Of a stretch of DNA of 64,000 nt, positions 1-8,300 are shown piece by piece (positions within the stretch are counted from its first letter, which is position 1; every line of letters starts with the position of its first letter). Origin of the DNA: Enterobacter asburiae (GTDB taxonomy: Bacteria; Pseudomonadota; Gammaproteobacteria; Enterobacterales; Enterobacteriaceae). The position numbers and the translations under genes were made by a program. The stretch is taken from positions 3,782,001 to 3,846,000 of the forward strand of contig NZ_CP102247.1 of the NCBI RefSeq assembly GCF_024599655.1, in the 5' to 3' direction. The notes under the pieces are model-generated. The model saw only the letters and a list, made by a program, of their open reading frames with translations, was not told where the DNA came from and searched no databases.

Positions 1-328
1 CCATGGACTCGAGGAACGCTTTGGTGCCGGATTTGGCGATGGTGCCGAGGTGGTCGATCACCTCGTCGCGGTTCATCCCGATGCCGTTATCGGCGATGGT
101 CAGGGTGCGGTTCTCTTTGTTGAACGAGACGCGCACGCGCAGCTCGCCGTCGCCTTCGTACAGGTCCGGGTTGGACAGCGCGCGGAAGCGCAGCTTGTCC
201 GCCGCGTCCGAGGCGTTGGAAATCAGCTCACGCAGGAAAATTTCTTTGTTGGAATACAGGGAATGGATCATCAGGTGCAGAAGCTGTTTTACTTCTGACT
301 GGAAACCACGGGTTTCTTGTCCTTTCAT
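1..328 (-). CDS. htpG: Molecular chaperone HtpG (Hsp90), N-terminal part only
   Basis: Bacterial Hsp90, an ATP-dependent cytosolic dimeric chaperone. Only the first 109 codons are present because the gene runs off the left edge. The start MKGQETRGFQSEVKQLLHLM is the family start, and the helix LRELISNASDAADKLRF carries the Asn/Asp residues of the GHKL ATP-binding fold. IADNGIGM, the second nucleotide-binding motif, lies near residue 80. The ATG at 328 follows a GAGGT ribosome site. A heat-shock promoter lies about 55 bp upstream. It lies downstream of recR on the same strand, as in E. coli. The identification is firm; the C-terminal domains cannot be assessed. Confidence 0.97.
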   Translation of the reverse strand, partial: MKGQETRGFQSEVKQLLHLMIHSLYSNKEIFLRELISNASDAADKLRFRALSNPDLYEGDGELRVRVSFNKENRTLTIADNGIGMNRDEVIDHLGTIAKSGTKAFLESM

Positions 329-380
329 CTAAGTCGACCTCAACAATGCCATTTAATGGGGTTGTAAAACGTTGAGTGAG

Positions 381-409
381 AGATGGGGATAAAGGGGGGA
401 ATTTTCAAG
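381..409 (-). promoter_or_regulatory. Sigma-32 heat-shock promoter of htpG
   Basis: On the minus strand a CTTGAA -35 element (404-409) is separated by 15 bases from CCCCATCT (381-388), matching the sigma-32 consensus CTTGAA-N13-15-CCCCATNT. It sits 53 bases upstream of the htpG start. The -35 element abuts the stem-loop that follows recR. Confidence 0.88.
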
Positions 410-433
410 CGGAGGCCGCGCGTGCAGCCTCCG
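410..433 (-). terminator. Stem-loop after recR
   Basis: CGGAGGC (410-416) pairs with GCCTCCG (427-433) around a 10-base loop, directly after the recR stop. No U-run follows on the minus strand, so termination would be weak or Rho-dependent. The 3' side of the hairpin touches the htpG -35 element. Confidence 0.45.
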
Positions 434-438
434 TTTGG

Positions 439-1044
439 TCAGAAAATAATCTTGTGACGCCCGGCCAGGGAGTGCGACAGCGTGGTGCCGTCGACCATTT
501 CCAGCTCGCCGCCCACCGGCACGCCGTGGGCGATGCGGCTGGCGTCAACGCCGTACTGCGAGCACAGTTCAGCGATATAGTTGGCGGTTGCCTCCCCTTC
601 CACCGTCGGGTTGGTGGCGAGGATCACCTCTTTGATGGTTTCGGACTCAAGACGCTGTTCAAGGCGGTCAAGACCGATATCATCCGGGCCAATGCCGTCG
701 AGCGGGGAGAGATGTCCCATCAGCACGAAGTAGCGGCCGGAAAACTGCCCGGTTTGTTCGATGGCGTAGATGTCCGCAGGACTCTCCACCACGCAAATCT
801 GACCGTTTTCCTGACGACGCGGGTTCGTACAGATGTTACACACGTCCTGCTCGGTAAAGGTGCGGCAATCCGCACAGTGACCAATTTCTGACATGGCGCG
901 GGTCAAAGCCTGCGCCAGGCGCATCCCGCCGCTGCGGTCGCGCTGCAATAGCGTAAACGCCATGCGCTGCGCCGACTTCGGGCCAACGCCCGGCAGGCAG
1001 CGCAGTGCTTCCATTAACTGCGTGAGCAGCGGACTGGTTTGCAT
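439..1044 (-). CDS. recR: Recombination mediator RecR
   Basis: RecR works with RecF and RecO to load RecA on SSB-coated gapped DNA. The 201-residue length is standard for the family. Visible parts are an N-terminal helix-hairpin-helix (LPGVGPKSAQRMA, about 17-29), a four-cysteine zinc finger (C57, C60, C69, C72) and a Toprim domain starting about residue 81 (ICVVESPADIYAIE). Its ATG overlaps the ybaB stop in a TGATG arrangement, so the two are probably translationally coupled. The dnaX-ybaB-recR order is the usual enterobacterial operon. Confidence 0.97.
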   Translation of the reverse strand: MQTSPLLTQLMEALRCLPGVGPKSAQRMAFTLLQRDRSGGMRLAQALTRAMSEIGHCADCRTFTEQDVCNICTNPRRQENGQICVVESPADIYAIEQTGQFSGRYFVLMGHLSPLDGIGPDDIGLDRLEQRLESETIKEVILATNPTVEGEATANYIAELCSQYGVDASRIAHGVPVGGELEMVDGTTLSHSLAGRHKIIF

Positions 1045-1376
1045 CAGAATGGCATCTTGAAGCCAGGCGGCAGCTGCATACCGCTGGATACAGAGGCCAT
1101 TTTCTCTTTCTGAGTTTCGTCGATACGGCGAGCGGCATCGTTAAACGCGGCTGCAACCAGATCTTCCAGCATCTCTTTGTCGTCTTCGAGCAGGCTCGGG
1201 TCGATTTCCACGCGACGGCAGTTGTGCGCACCGTTGATGGTCACTTTGACCAGACCGGCACCGGACTCACCCGTGACTTCCAGCTGAGCGATCTCTTCCT
1301 GCATCTTCTGCATTTTTTCCTGCATCTGCTGAGCCTGCTTCATCAGGCCACCCAGACCGCCTTTTCCACCAAACAT
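1044..1376 (-). CDS. ybaB: Nucleoid-associated protein YbaB/EbfC
   Basis: Small dimeric DNA-binding protein of the YbaB/EbfC family. Here it has 110 residues against 109 in E. coli. The N-terminus is a glycine-rich stretch (FGGKGGLGGL) followed by a long Gln/Met/Lys-rich helix (about 13-33) that forms the coiled-coil arms of the dimer. The conserved core VKVTINGAHNCRRVEID is present near residues 44-60. It lies 53 bases downstream of dnaX and overlaps recR by one base, which supports one transcript and a role linked to DNA repair or nucleoid structure. The precise cellular role in enterics is not settled. Confidence 0.95.
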   Translation of the reverse strand: MFGGKGGLGGLMKQAQQMQEKMQKMQEEIAQLEVTGESGAGLVKVTINGAHNCRRVEIDPSLLEDDKEMLEDLVAAAFNDAARRIDETQKEKMASVSSGMQLPPGFKMPF

Positions 1377-1429
1377 AGGCTTCTCTCTTTTTCACGTTTA
1401 AGGATTACAACCGTAAGTCAGACTCACGA

Positions 1430-3358
1430 TCAAATGGGGCGAATACTCTCTTCATCCAGATCCGCGTCGAAGAACCGGCGCAGGGTCTGAATGTTGTTAT
1501 CCGCAATAATCGCCTCGCGCGCCTGCGCGAGCTTTTCTTCATAAATGGCCTGGCGCCACTCGAGTGGCGTTTTCACTGCCGGATTATCATCTTCAATGAT
1601 AGTCAATTCAACCGGCGCACCCTGTAATGCGGCGAGCGCCTCGGCCAGCGCCTTTTGCGCGCCAGGGGAATTGAGGTGCCGCTGACCCGGACGCAGGTGT
1701 AAACGCACCTGATTGCCGTCCTGCTCTTTCCAGGCATTCAGCGCGACCTGCTCGACCAGCTTCGGCAGCTGGAGTTTGCTGACCTCGGCGGCCCAGGCGT
1801 CGCGCGCAATGGACTCTTCGGCAAGCTTCGCGGAAAGCTCCGGCGTTTTCTCATGCTCCAGCGCCTTTTTCAGCGCTTTCGGCGTGGCGACCTCTTCCTT
1901 CACCGTTTCAGTGATGGTGGTTGCCTTCCAGCGGTAAGCCTCTTCTTTCACCGGGGCTTTCTGCTCGAGCGCGGACGGTGCCGGACGCGACTGAACGCGC
2001 TCCGTTACCGAGGCCAGACGTTCAAGCGCGGCGTTGTTCACCGGCCGCGCTCTTCCTGGCGCTGCCGGTTCACTCTTTTTTGGTTTGGTTACTCCCTGCG
2101 CACGCTGCAGCTGGCTGCGTGCGGCAAGCACCGAACTGGTGGCATCCGACAGCGGCACGTTCTGCTGCGGCGGCGGTGTCGGCTGCGGTGGCACCTGCTG
2201 CGGCGACATCACCGCCGTAGGGGCGACCGGCGCGAAAGACTGCCGCGGCACTTCCGGCTCCGGCAATGGCATGCGCGGGTGGAACGCCAGCGCGCGCAGC
2301 AGCGTCATTTCAACGCCCATCCTGGGGTCCGGCGCGAACGGTAGCTCTTTGCGGCCAATCAGCAGCGTCTGGTAATACAGCTGCACGTCGGCAGGCGGCA
2401 CGGTGCGGGCAAGTTCACGCATCCGCTGTTCAATGGCGGCCATATCCGCGCCGATGGCCGAGGGAGAAAGCTGCAGCATCGCCACGCGGTGCAGCAGGCT
2501 GAGCATCTCAACCAGAAGCCCTTCCCATTCAATACCCCGGGCAGCGGCGGCATTCACCTGCGACATCACACGTTCGCCGTTGGCGGCAATCATCGCTTCG
2601 ATAAGCGACAGCGCCTGATCGTCATCCAGCGTGCCGAGCATGGTGCTGACCGCCTCGGTGGAGAGCTTGCCGTCACCGCTGGCAATCGCCTGGTCGGTCA
2701 GGCTTAGCGCATCACGCAGGCTGCCGTCCGCCGCGCGGGCCAGCAGCTGCAGGGCGCGCGGCTCGTGAACGATCTTCTCTTCATCAAGAATGTGCTCAAG
2801 CTGCGCGCGGATCTGCTCAACGTCGAGCGCCTTCAGATGGAACTGCAGGCAGCGCGACAGGATCGTGACCGGCAGCTTTTGCGGATCGGTGGTCGCCAGC
2901 AGGAACTTCACGTGCGCGGGCGGCTCTTCCAGCGTTTTCAGCAGGGCGTTAAAGCTGTGGCGCGACAGCATGTGCACTTCATCGATCAGGTAGACCTTGA
3001 AGCGGCCGCGCGCCGGGGCGTACTGCACGTTATCGAGCAGATCGCGGGTATCTTCCACTTTGGTGCGCGAGGCGGCGTCGATCTCGATCAGATCGACAAA
3101 ACGCCCCTGCTCGATCTCCCGACAGTTATCACACACGCCGCACGGCGTGGCGGTGATCCCGGTTTCGCAGTTAAGACCTTTTGCCAGCAAACGGGCAATA
3201 GAGGTCTTACCGACGCCGCGGGTGCCGGAGAAAAGATAGGCGTGATGGATGCGACCTAGCGACAAGCCGTTCGCCAGGGCCGTCAGCACATGTTCCTGAC
3301 CGACAACGTCAGCAAAGGTTTGTGGTCGCCATTTACGGGCTAACACCTGATAACTCAT
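1430..3358 (-). CDS. dnaX: DNA polymerase III subunits tau and gamma (DnaX)
   Basis: AAA+ clamp-loader subunit of 642 residues (E. coli 643). The Walker A motif GTRGVGKT is at 45-52 and the Walker B/DEVH motif at 126-129. Zinc-binding cysteines are C64, C73, C76 and C79. The region after about 370 is a proline/alanine-rich linker, and the C-terminus (about 500-642) is the tau-specific part that binds DnaB and the polymerase core. I chose the ATG at 3358 (MSYQVLARKWRPQTF) because this is the conserved family start; an in-frame start 15 bases upstream lacks that support. A -1 frameshift site at codons 427-428 should give a gamma form of about 429 residues. First gene of the dnaX-ybaB-recR operon. 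Confidence 0.97.
   Translation of the reverse strand: MSYQVLARKWRPQTFADVVGQEHVLTALANGLSLGRIHHAYLFSGTRGVGKTSIARLLAKGLNCETGITATPCGVCDNCREIEQGRFVDLIEIDAASRTKVEDTRDLLDNVQYAPARGRFKVYLIDEVHMLSRHSFNALLKTLEEPPAHVKFLLATTDPQKLPVTILSRCLQFHLKALDVEQIRAQLEHILDEEKIVHEPRALQLLARAADGSLRDALSLTDQAIASGDGKLSTEAVSTMLGTLDDDQALSLIEAMIAANGERVMSQVNAAAARGIEWEGLLVEMLSLLHRVAMLQLSPSAIGADMAAIEQRMRELARTVPPADVQLYYQTLLIGRKELPFAPDPRMGVEMTLLRALAFHPRMPLPEPEVPRQSFAPVAPTAVMSPQQVPPQPTPPPQQNVPLSDATSSVLAARSQLQRAQGVTKPKKSEPAAPGRARPVNNAALERLASVTERVQSRPAPSALEQKAPVKEEAYRWKATTITETVKEEVATPKALKKALEHEKTPELSAKLAEESIARDAWAAEVSKLQLPKLVEQVALNAWKEQDGNQVRLHLRPGQRHLNSPGAQKALAEALAALQGAPVELTIIEDDNPAVKTPLEWRQAIYEEKLAQAREAIIADNNIQTLRRFFDADLDEESIRPI
2040..2097 (-). 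promoter_or_regulatory. Programmed -1 ribosomal frameshift signal in dnaX
   Basis: Read on the minus strand, an AGGGAG Shine-Dalgarno-like element (2092-2097) lies 10 bases before the slippery heptamer A AAA AAG (2075-2081). A stem-loop with ACCGGC/GCCGGT arms (2040-2045 and 2064-2069) follows. After a -1 shift the ribosome reads one GAG codon and then UGA (2070-2072), ending the short gamma subunit. All three elements match the well-studied E. coli signal. Confidence 0.92.
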
Positions 3359-3407
3359 GGGCAGGCTCTGCAACGCTGGAAGGTGAATTTATGGAGGGGA
3401 ATGCTAT

Positions 3408-3436
3408 CACAACCTCACCCATTGAGCGAGGTTGTG
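3408..3436 (-). other. Stem-loop between apt and dnaX
   Basis: CACAACCTC (3408-3416) pairs perfectly with GAGGTTGTG (3428-3436) around an 11-base loop. It lies just after the apt stop and about 50 bases before the dnaX start. There is no following U-run, so it may protect the apt mRNA end or modulate read-through rather than act as a classical terminator. Confidence 0.5.
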
Positions 3437-3446
3437 AAAACCGGGA

Positions 3447-3998
3447 TTAATGACCCGGGAAAGGCACCAGGCTGTAGCTGGTAATGCCCTGTTTTTCCAG
3501 GCGCTGTTCACCGCCGAGATCGAACAGGTTGATGATGAATGCCGCGTCGGTCACTTCACCACCCAGACGACGGATCAGCTTTACGGTCGCTTCAATGGTA
3601 CCGCCGGTTGCCAGCAGGTCATCGACCACCAGCACTTTGTCGCCAGGCTTGATCGCATCAACGTGGATCTCCAGCTGATCGGTGCCGTACTCCAGCTCGT
3701 AGCTCTCAGCTATGGTTTCACGCGGCAGTTTGCGCGGCTTACGCACCGGCACAAAACCTACGCCCATTGCCAGCGCAACCGGTGCGCCGAACAGGAAGCC
3801 ACGGGCTTCGGTACCTACTACTTTGGTGATCCCGGCGTTTTTATAACGCTCGACCAGCAGTTCAATGCTGAGCGCGTACGCTTTCGGGTCTTCCAGCAAG
3901 CTGGTGACATCACGGAAAAGAATGCCAGGCTTTGGATAGTCCTGGATGCTTTTGATGCTGTTTTTCAGATATTCAAGCTGCTGTGCAGTTGCGGTCAT
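3447..3998 (-). CDS. apt: Adenine phosphoribosyltransferase
   Basis: Converts adenine and PRPP to AMP plus pyrophosphate in purine salvage in the cytosol. At 183 residues it has the E. coli length. The PRPP-binding signature VLVVDDLLATGGT is at residues 122-134. The flexible loop after YPKPGILFRDVTSLL (21-35) and the EARGFLFG segment (64-71) are family-typical. It lies upstream of dnaX on the same strand with a stem-loop between them. The start is the only plausible ATG and its N-terminus MTATAQQLEYLKNSI matches the family. Confidence 0.97.
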   Translation of the reverse strand: MTATAQQLEYLKNSIKSIQDYPKPGILFRDVTSLLEDPKAYALSIELLVERYKNAGITKVVGTEARGFLFGAPVALAMGVGFVPVRKPRKLPRETIAESYELEYGTDQLEIHVDAIKPGDKVLVVDDLLATGGTIEATVKLIRRLGGEVTDAAFIINLFDLGGEQRLEKQGITSYSLVPFPGH

Positions 3999-4148
3999 CG
4001 GTTTTGCCTAAATGAAACAGTGTTACTCACAGCGCGCAACGAGTCGGCCAAGGCAACAATTGTTTAACCTTTGACCAGGCGCACCTGTGCTCGAAAACGG
4101 TCGAATTTACTGGCTGCGCGTGATAATTGCAACAGCCATGATGAGGCT

Positions 4149-4526
4149 TCAGTGCTTTTGTTGCTTTTCATCAACCACGGGGATCCGCCACATAAAGAAA
4201 AGCAGGCAGGTCAGGATCGCCAGCAGCAGAATGCGTACCCACATCATTTTCACCAGCCATAATGAAATAGCGAAGGTGATGAGGATCACCGCGATCGCGC
4301 GGGGCTTCGCGCCGGGCGGCATGGCCCGGTGTTTTTGCCAGTGCCGCAGATAGCCGCCAAACCATGAGCGGTAGAGCAGCCAGTGGTGAAAACGCGGCGA
4401 TGAGCGGGCGAAGCACCAGGCCGCCAGCAGGATAAACGGCGTGGTCGGCAGTAAGGGTAAAAACACACCCAGCGTGCCAAGCACTACCGCGAGCCAGCCA
4501 ATGATGATTAAAATAGTACGCTTCAT
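4149..4526 (-). CDS. ybaN: Inner-membrane protein YbaN (DUF454)
   Basis: A 125-residue integral membrane protein of the DUF454 family, biochemical function unknown. Hydrophobic segments lie near residues 3-35 (a hairpin with the conserved FLPLLPTTPFILLAAWCFARSSPRF motif) and 79-115. The basic loop between them (RSWFGGYLRHWQKHRAMPPGAKPRA) is probably cytoplasmic. I chose the ATG at 4526 (MKRTILIIIG) because E. coli YbaN begins at that position; an upstream in-frame ATG would add six residues. It diverges from priC with about 50 bases between them. Confidence 0.9.
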   Translation of the reverse strand: MKRTILIIIGWLAVVLGTLGVFLPLLPTTPFILLAAWCFARSSPRFHHWLLYRSWFGGYLRHWQKHRAMPPGAKPRAIAVILITFAISLWLVKMMWVRILLLAILTCLLFFMWRIPVVDEKQQKH

Positions 4527-4576
4527 AATGCGAATCGTTATCAAACTGAACGGCTACTTTATCACTGGAGAGCGCC

Positions 4577-5104
4577 TTGAAAACAGCACTGCTTCTTGAG
4601 AGGCTGCAAAATCAGCTGATTGCTCTGCGGGAGCAGGCTACACCGCTAATGGGGCACGCCACGCTGAAGCCGCGCTTTGACCGACAGCTTTTTCGTACTC
4701 GCAGCACCGTCATTCAGGATTACCTGGCGGAAACGCAGACGAACCTCGACGAGCTTCGCCATGCGGTTGAGAGTGAACAGCAGGAACAGGTGGCGTGGCT
4801 TGCGGAGCATCTCACTGAACAGATCACTGCTCTGCATCGCGAAATCGCCGCCTGGCCGCTGCGCGCCTGGGACAGCGCCTCGCCGGGGCTCGGTAAATGG
4901 CAGCGCAAGCGGCTGGAAAACCAGGAGTTTGAGCGCCGGCTGTTTGAGATGAAGCGCGAACGCGAAGTGCGGCTGAACAACAGCGAAACGCTGGAAGAGC
5001 AGCAGCTATTGATGCGCGAGATTAGCGCGCTGGAAGGACGCATCGTCCGCTGCCGTCAGGCGCGGGATGAGATTGAGCGCGTCATTGAACGTTTGACCCG
5101 TTAA
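4577..5104 (+). CDS. priC: Primosomal replication protein PriC
   Basis: PriC acts in PriA-independent replication restart by recognising stalled forks and helping load DnaB. The 175-residue product is almost entirely helical. Two Arg/Lys/Glu-rich coiled segments, about 60-95 and 113-170, make up most of it, as in known PriC proteins. The conserved LKPRFDRQLF (31-40) and LGKWQRKRLENQEFERRLFEMKREREVR (about 105-130) segments support the call. ybaM follows 14 bases after the stop on the same strand. Confidence 0.93.
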   Translation: MKTALLLERLQNQLIALREQATPLMGHATLKPRFDRQLFRTRSTVIQDYLAETQTNLDELRHAVESEQQEQVAWLAEHLTEQITALHREIAAWPLRAWDSASPGLGKWQRKRLENQEFERRLFEMKREREVRLNNSETLEEQQLLMREISALEGRIVRCRQARDEIERVIERLTR

Positions 5105-5118
5105 CAGGAGCCACACCC

Positions 5119-5292
5119 ATGTCACTGGAAAATGCACCCGATGAGGTCAAGCTGGCCGTCGATTTGATTATGCTGCTGGAGAATCATGAGATCCCCGCCG
5201 AAACGGTGCTTAAGGCACTGGAGATTGTGCGGCGGGATTTTGAGGGAAAACTTCCCCCTCACCCAGCCCTCTCCCCTGAGGGGAGAGGGTAA
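5119..5292 (+). CDS. ybaM: Small protein YbaM/RsmS with repeat-derived C-terminus
   Basis: A 57-codon gene with a GGAG ribosome site, 14 bases after priC. Residues 1-45 (MSLENAPDEVKLAVDLIMLL and on through ETVLKALEIVRRDFEGKL) match the YbaM/RsmS family (DUF2496), linked in Serratia to regulation of secondary metabolism. The last 12 residues, PPHPALSPEGRG, do not resemble the charged tail of the E. coli protein (53 residues from memory). They are translated from a palindromic repeat at 5255-5289. The stop codon overlaps the last base of that repeat. The ordinary tail has evidently been replaced, so stability or function may differ. Confidence 0.88.
   Translation: MSLENAPDEVKLAVDLIMLLENHEIPAETVLKALEIVRRDFEGKLPPHPALSPEGRG
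5255..5289 (+). repeat. Palindromic intergenic repeat, copy 1
   Basis: A CCCTCACCC box is followed by a perfect 10-bp stem CCCTCTCCCC/GGGGAGAGGG with a TGA loop (5267-5289). The unit lies inside the ybaM reading frame and encodes its last residues. It faces copy 2 at 5315-5350 in the opposite orientation, like a REP/BIME pair. Confidence 0.88.
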
Positions 5293-5314
5293 AAACAGCC
5301 CGCACCAGATTATT

Positions 5315-5350
5315 CCCTCTCCCTTCAAGGGAGAGGGTTAGGGTGAGGGT
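5315..5350 (-). repeat. Palindromic intergenic repeat, copy 2
   Basis: On the minus strand this is the same unit as copy 1: CCCTCACCC, a spacer, then CCCTCTCCCTT and its reverse complement around a single central base. It encodes the last residues of MscK (PHPNPLP) and contains its TGA stop. Confidence 0.88.
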
Positions 5351-8300
5351 CATCTCCCTTAATCTCGCGCTTCACTTCCGTATGCTCATCACCTTTCTCG
5401 TTACGCAGGTGAACCTCAAGCTGGTTGAAGGCGATATTAATATCGTTTTCACGGCACAGACGATCGATAGAGCGGTTAAGTTCATCCACCGTGTAGCTGC
5501 GGTCACGCAGCTCGCGCACGTATAAACGCAGCTCGTGATCCAGCGTACTCGGCCCAAAGGTGGTGAAGAAGACCGCCGGAGCCGGATCGTGCATCACTTT
5601 CGGATGTTCTGACGCCGCCTTGAGCAGCACCTCTTTCACCTTCTCCAGATCCGATCCATAGGCTACGCCCAGGCGGATCACCACGCGCGTCACCGTATCG
5701 GAAAGCGACCAGTTGATCAGACGCTCGGTCACGAACGCTTTGTTCGGGATGATCACCTCTTTGCGATCGAAGTCGGTGATGGTGGTGGCACGAATGCGGA
5801 TCTTGCTGACCGTACCGGAGAAGGTGCCGATGGTAACCGTATCGCCGATTCGTACCGGACGTTCGAACAGGATAATCAGGCCGGACACAAAGTTACCGAA
5901 GATCTCCTGCAGGCCAAAACCAAGACCCACCGAGAGGGCGGCCGCCAGCCACTGCAGTTTATCCCACGAGACGCCAAGCGAGCCAAAGACCGTCATCGCC
6001 CCAACAATAATGATCACGTAGTTGAGGATCGTGGTAATGGCGTAGGAAGCCCCCTGGCGAAGATTCAGACGTGACAGGAGCAGCACTTCGAGCAGGCCTG
6101 GCAGGTTGCGAATCAACGCCCAGGCCACCACCGACGACACCAGCGCAAACAGCAGGCTGCCCATGGTCACGCTTTTCATGACCGCAGCGCCCGCTTCGGT
6201 ACCGTTGTATTGCCAGAGGGTAATACTGTCGAGATAGGCGAAAACAGTAATAAGATCGGACCAGATTGCCCAGAACATCACCGCAAACAGAGCGATCATT
6301 ACCAGCATGGTAATACGCAGCGTCTGCTGGTTAACCTGCTCCAGGGCGATGGTCGGCTCTTCCTGCGGCTCCGCGCCTTCGGCCCCCTCCTTCACCTGAT
6401 GCTGACGACGCGCGATGGCACGACGATAGGCGATGCGGCGAGCCGCCACGCTCAGGCCGCGCAGCACGGTCTGATAGAGCAGGTTCCAGACGATCACCAG
6501 ATAGACCGTTTCAATCCAGCGCCCGGACAGGCGCAGCGTGGTATAGAAGTAGCCCGTTGCCGTCAGCACCATCAGCGCCAGCGGAATGATCGCCAGCACC
6601 GTCACGGTGGCCAGGCGAATATTATGGGACTCTTTATCACGCCAGCTGTCGCGGCACATCGGCCACATCAGGATCGCAATCAGCAGCAGGTTCAGCAGGA
6701 TGACCAGCTGGCCCAGCACGTCATCCATCAGATGCAGCGGGGAAAGCTCAGAGACAACCGACCAGAAGTGCAGCGGCAGGAGCGCCAGGCTGATGCGCAC
6801 AATCTGACGACGCCAGTGGCTGGTCAGCTGCGCAGGCATGTTGAAATGACGCACCGCCACGCCGTCTTTTTCCAGCACCTTCCAGCACACGCCAAATACC
6901 AGCCAGAACAGCGCCAGTTTTTTACTGAACGCCCACAGCAGATCGCTGACGTTGAGCTGCATGGTGAGCAGAATCAGGCCCACGGCCAGAATAATCAGGC
7001 ACACCGGCAGGGCGCGGATGAGATCGATCAGAATCGCTTTTGGCGTATGGAGCTGGCTATCGTTGCGCAGCTGCCCCACTTCGGACGCCAGCTTCGCCTG
7101 ATATTTTTTCAGCCAGCCCAGACGCCAGCGGATCAGGCCGGCAATCAGCAGCAGCGGTAATCCCGCCAGCAGGGCAATCGTCACCGCAGGCCAGGCTTTC
7201 TCCCAGTTCACGGTGATCTTCATGCTCTTGATCTGCGTTTTCAGCGTCTCCGGGAAGGATTTAATCCAGTCCCAGTCCATCGGCTTGTTGCTGTTCACCC
7301 AGAAAATCTGCTGGGTCAGGATCTCCTGCAGGCTTTTCGAGACGCTCACCAGCTGCTGCTGGTTGATTTGCAGGTTAATGGCCATCATCAGCTGGTTACC
7401 CAGCTGTTTGTTGAGCTGGTCCAGCAGCTCGCGACGCATATCCACGACCTGGAGCAGCGCGTCGTGCACTTCCGGGTTCACGTCGCTGGAATGCCCCTCT
7501 TCAATTTTGGCGACAAAGGTATCGCTCTGGAAAAGGGCATCGCGCTGCTGGTTGACGTCAAACTGTTCCAGACGTAAATCCGCAATGCGGTTGGTCATGT
7601 CCTCCAGCTCATCGGCGGACGGTAGCGTCTGCTGCTGCTGGTAGAGAATACGCGACAGCAGGAGGCTGCCCTTCAGGACCGCAATCTGCTCTTTGATGTT
7701 GCGCTCAGCCTGCAGCGCGCGATCCAGCCAGTTCTTCACTTTGATATTTTGCTGAACCAGCGAGTTACCGTTTTCCGTCGCCAGTATCAGGCGCTGGCTA
7801 AGCTGGTGGTTGGCCTCGAGCTCCTGTTTCACCAGCGGATTCGCCTGAATGCGGGCGGTTTCGTCAGGGGATACGGCCTCCTGGGCAGTTTTTTCCGTCA
7901 GGGTCAGGCGCTTGCTATTTACCGCCTCCTGCAACAGCTGAAGCTGGTGTTCCAGGCGATTAATGTTCGCGGTGACGTAATCACGCTGTTTCTGAAGCGT
8001 GTCCTGCAGCACCGTATTCCCTTCAAGACTTTTACGCTGCTGTTCGATTTGTGCATTGAGCAAGGTCTGCTGAACCAGCAGCAGGGTTTGCTGCGTCGGA
8101 CGTAGCGTGCCCTCTCCCACCGTTGTGCCGTTCAGACGGTTGCGGATCTGCTGCAGCTGCTGAGAGGCGGAGTACATCGCGTTTTGCACGCGTTCCGGCT
8201 GGGTTTGCAGGGAGACAAGCTGGCTGTTATAGGTCGCGAGGTCGGACTGCGCGGTTTGCAGGTCGTCGAGCAGTTGCGCGACGCGCGACTCCAGCTGGCG

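Noticed and set aside
6210..7160. Open frame of 316 codons on the plus strand inside mscK
   Set aside because: Gln/His/Arg-rich antisense frame to a conserved channel gene; no family resemblance.
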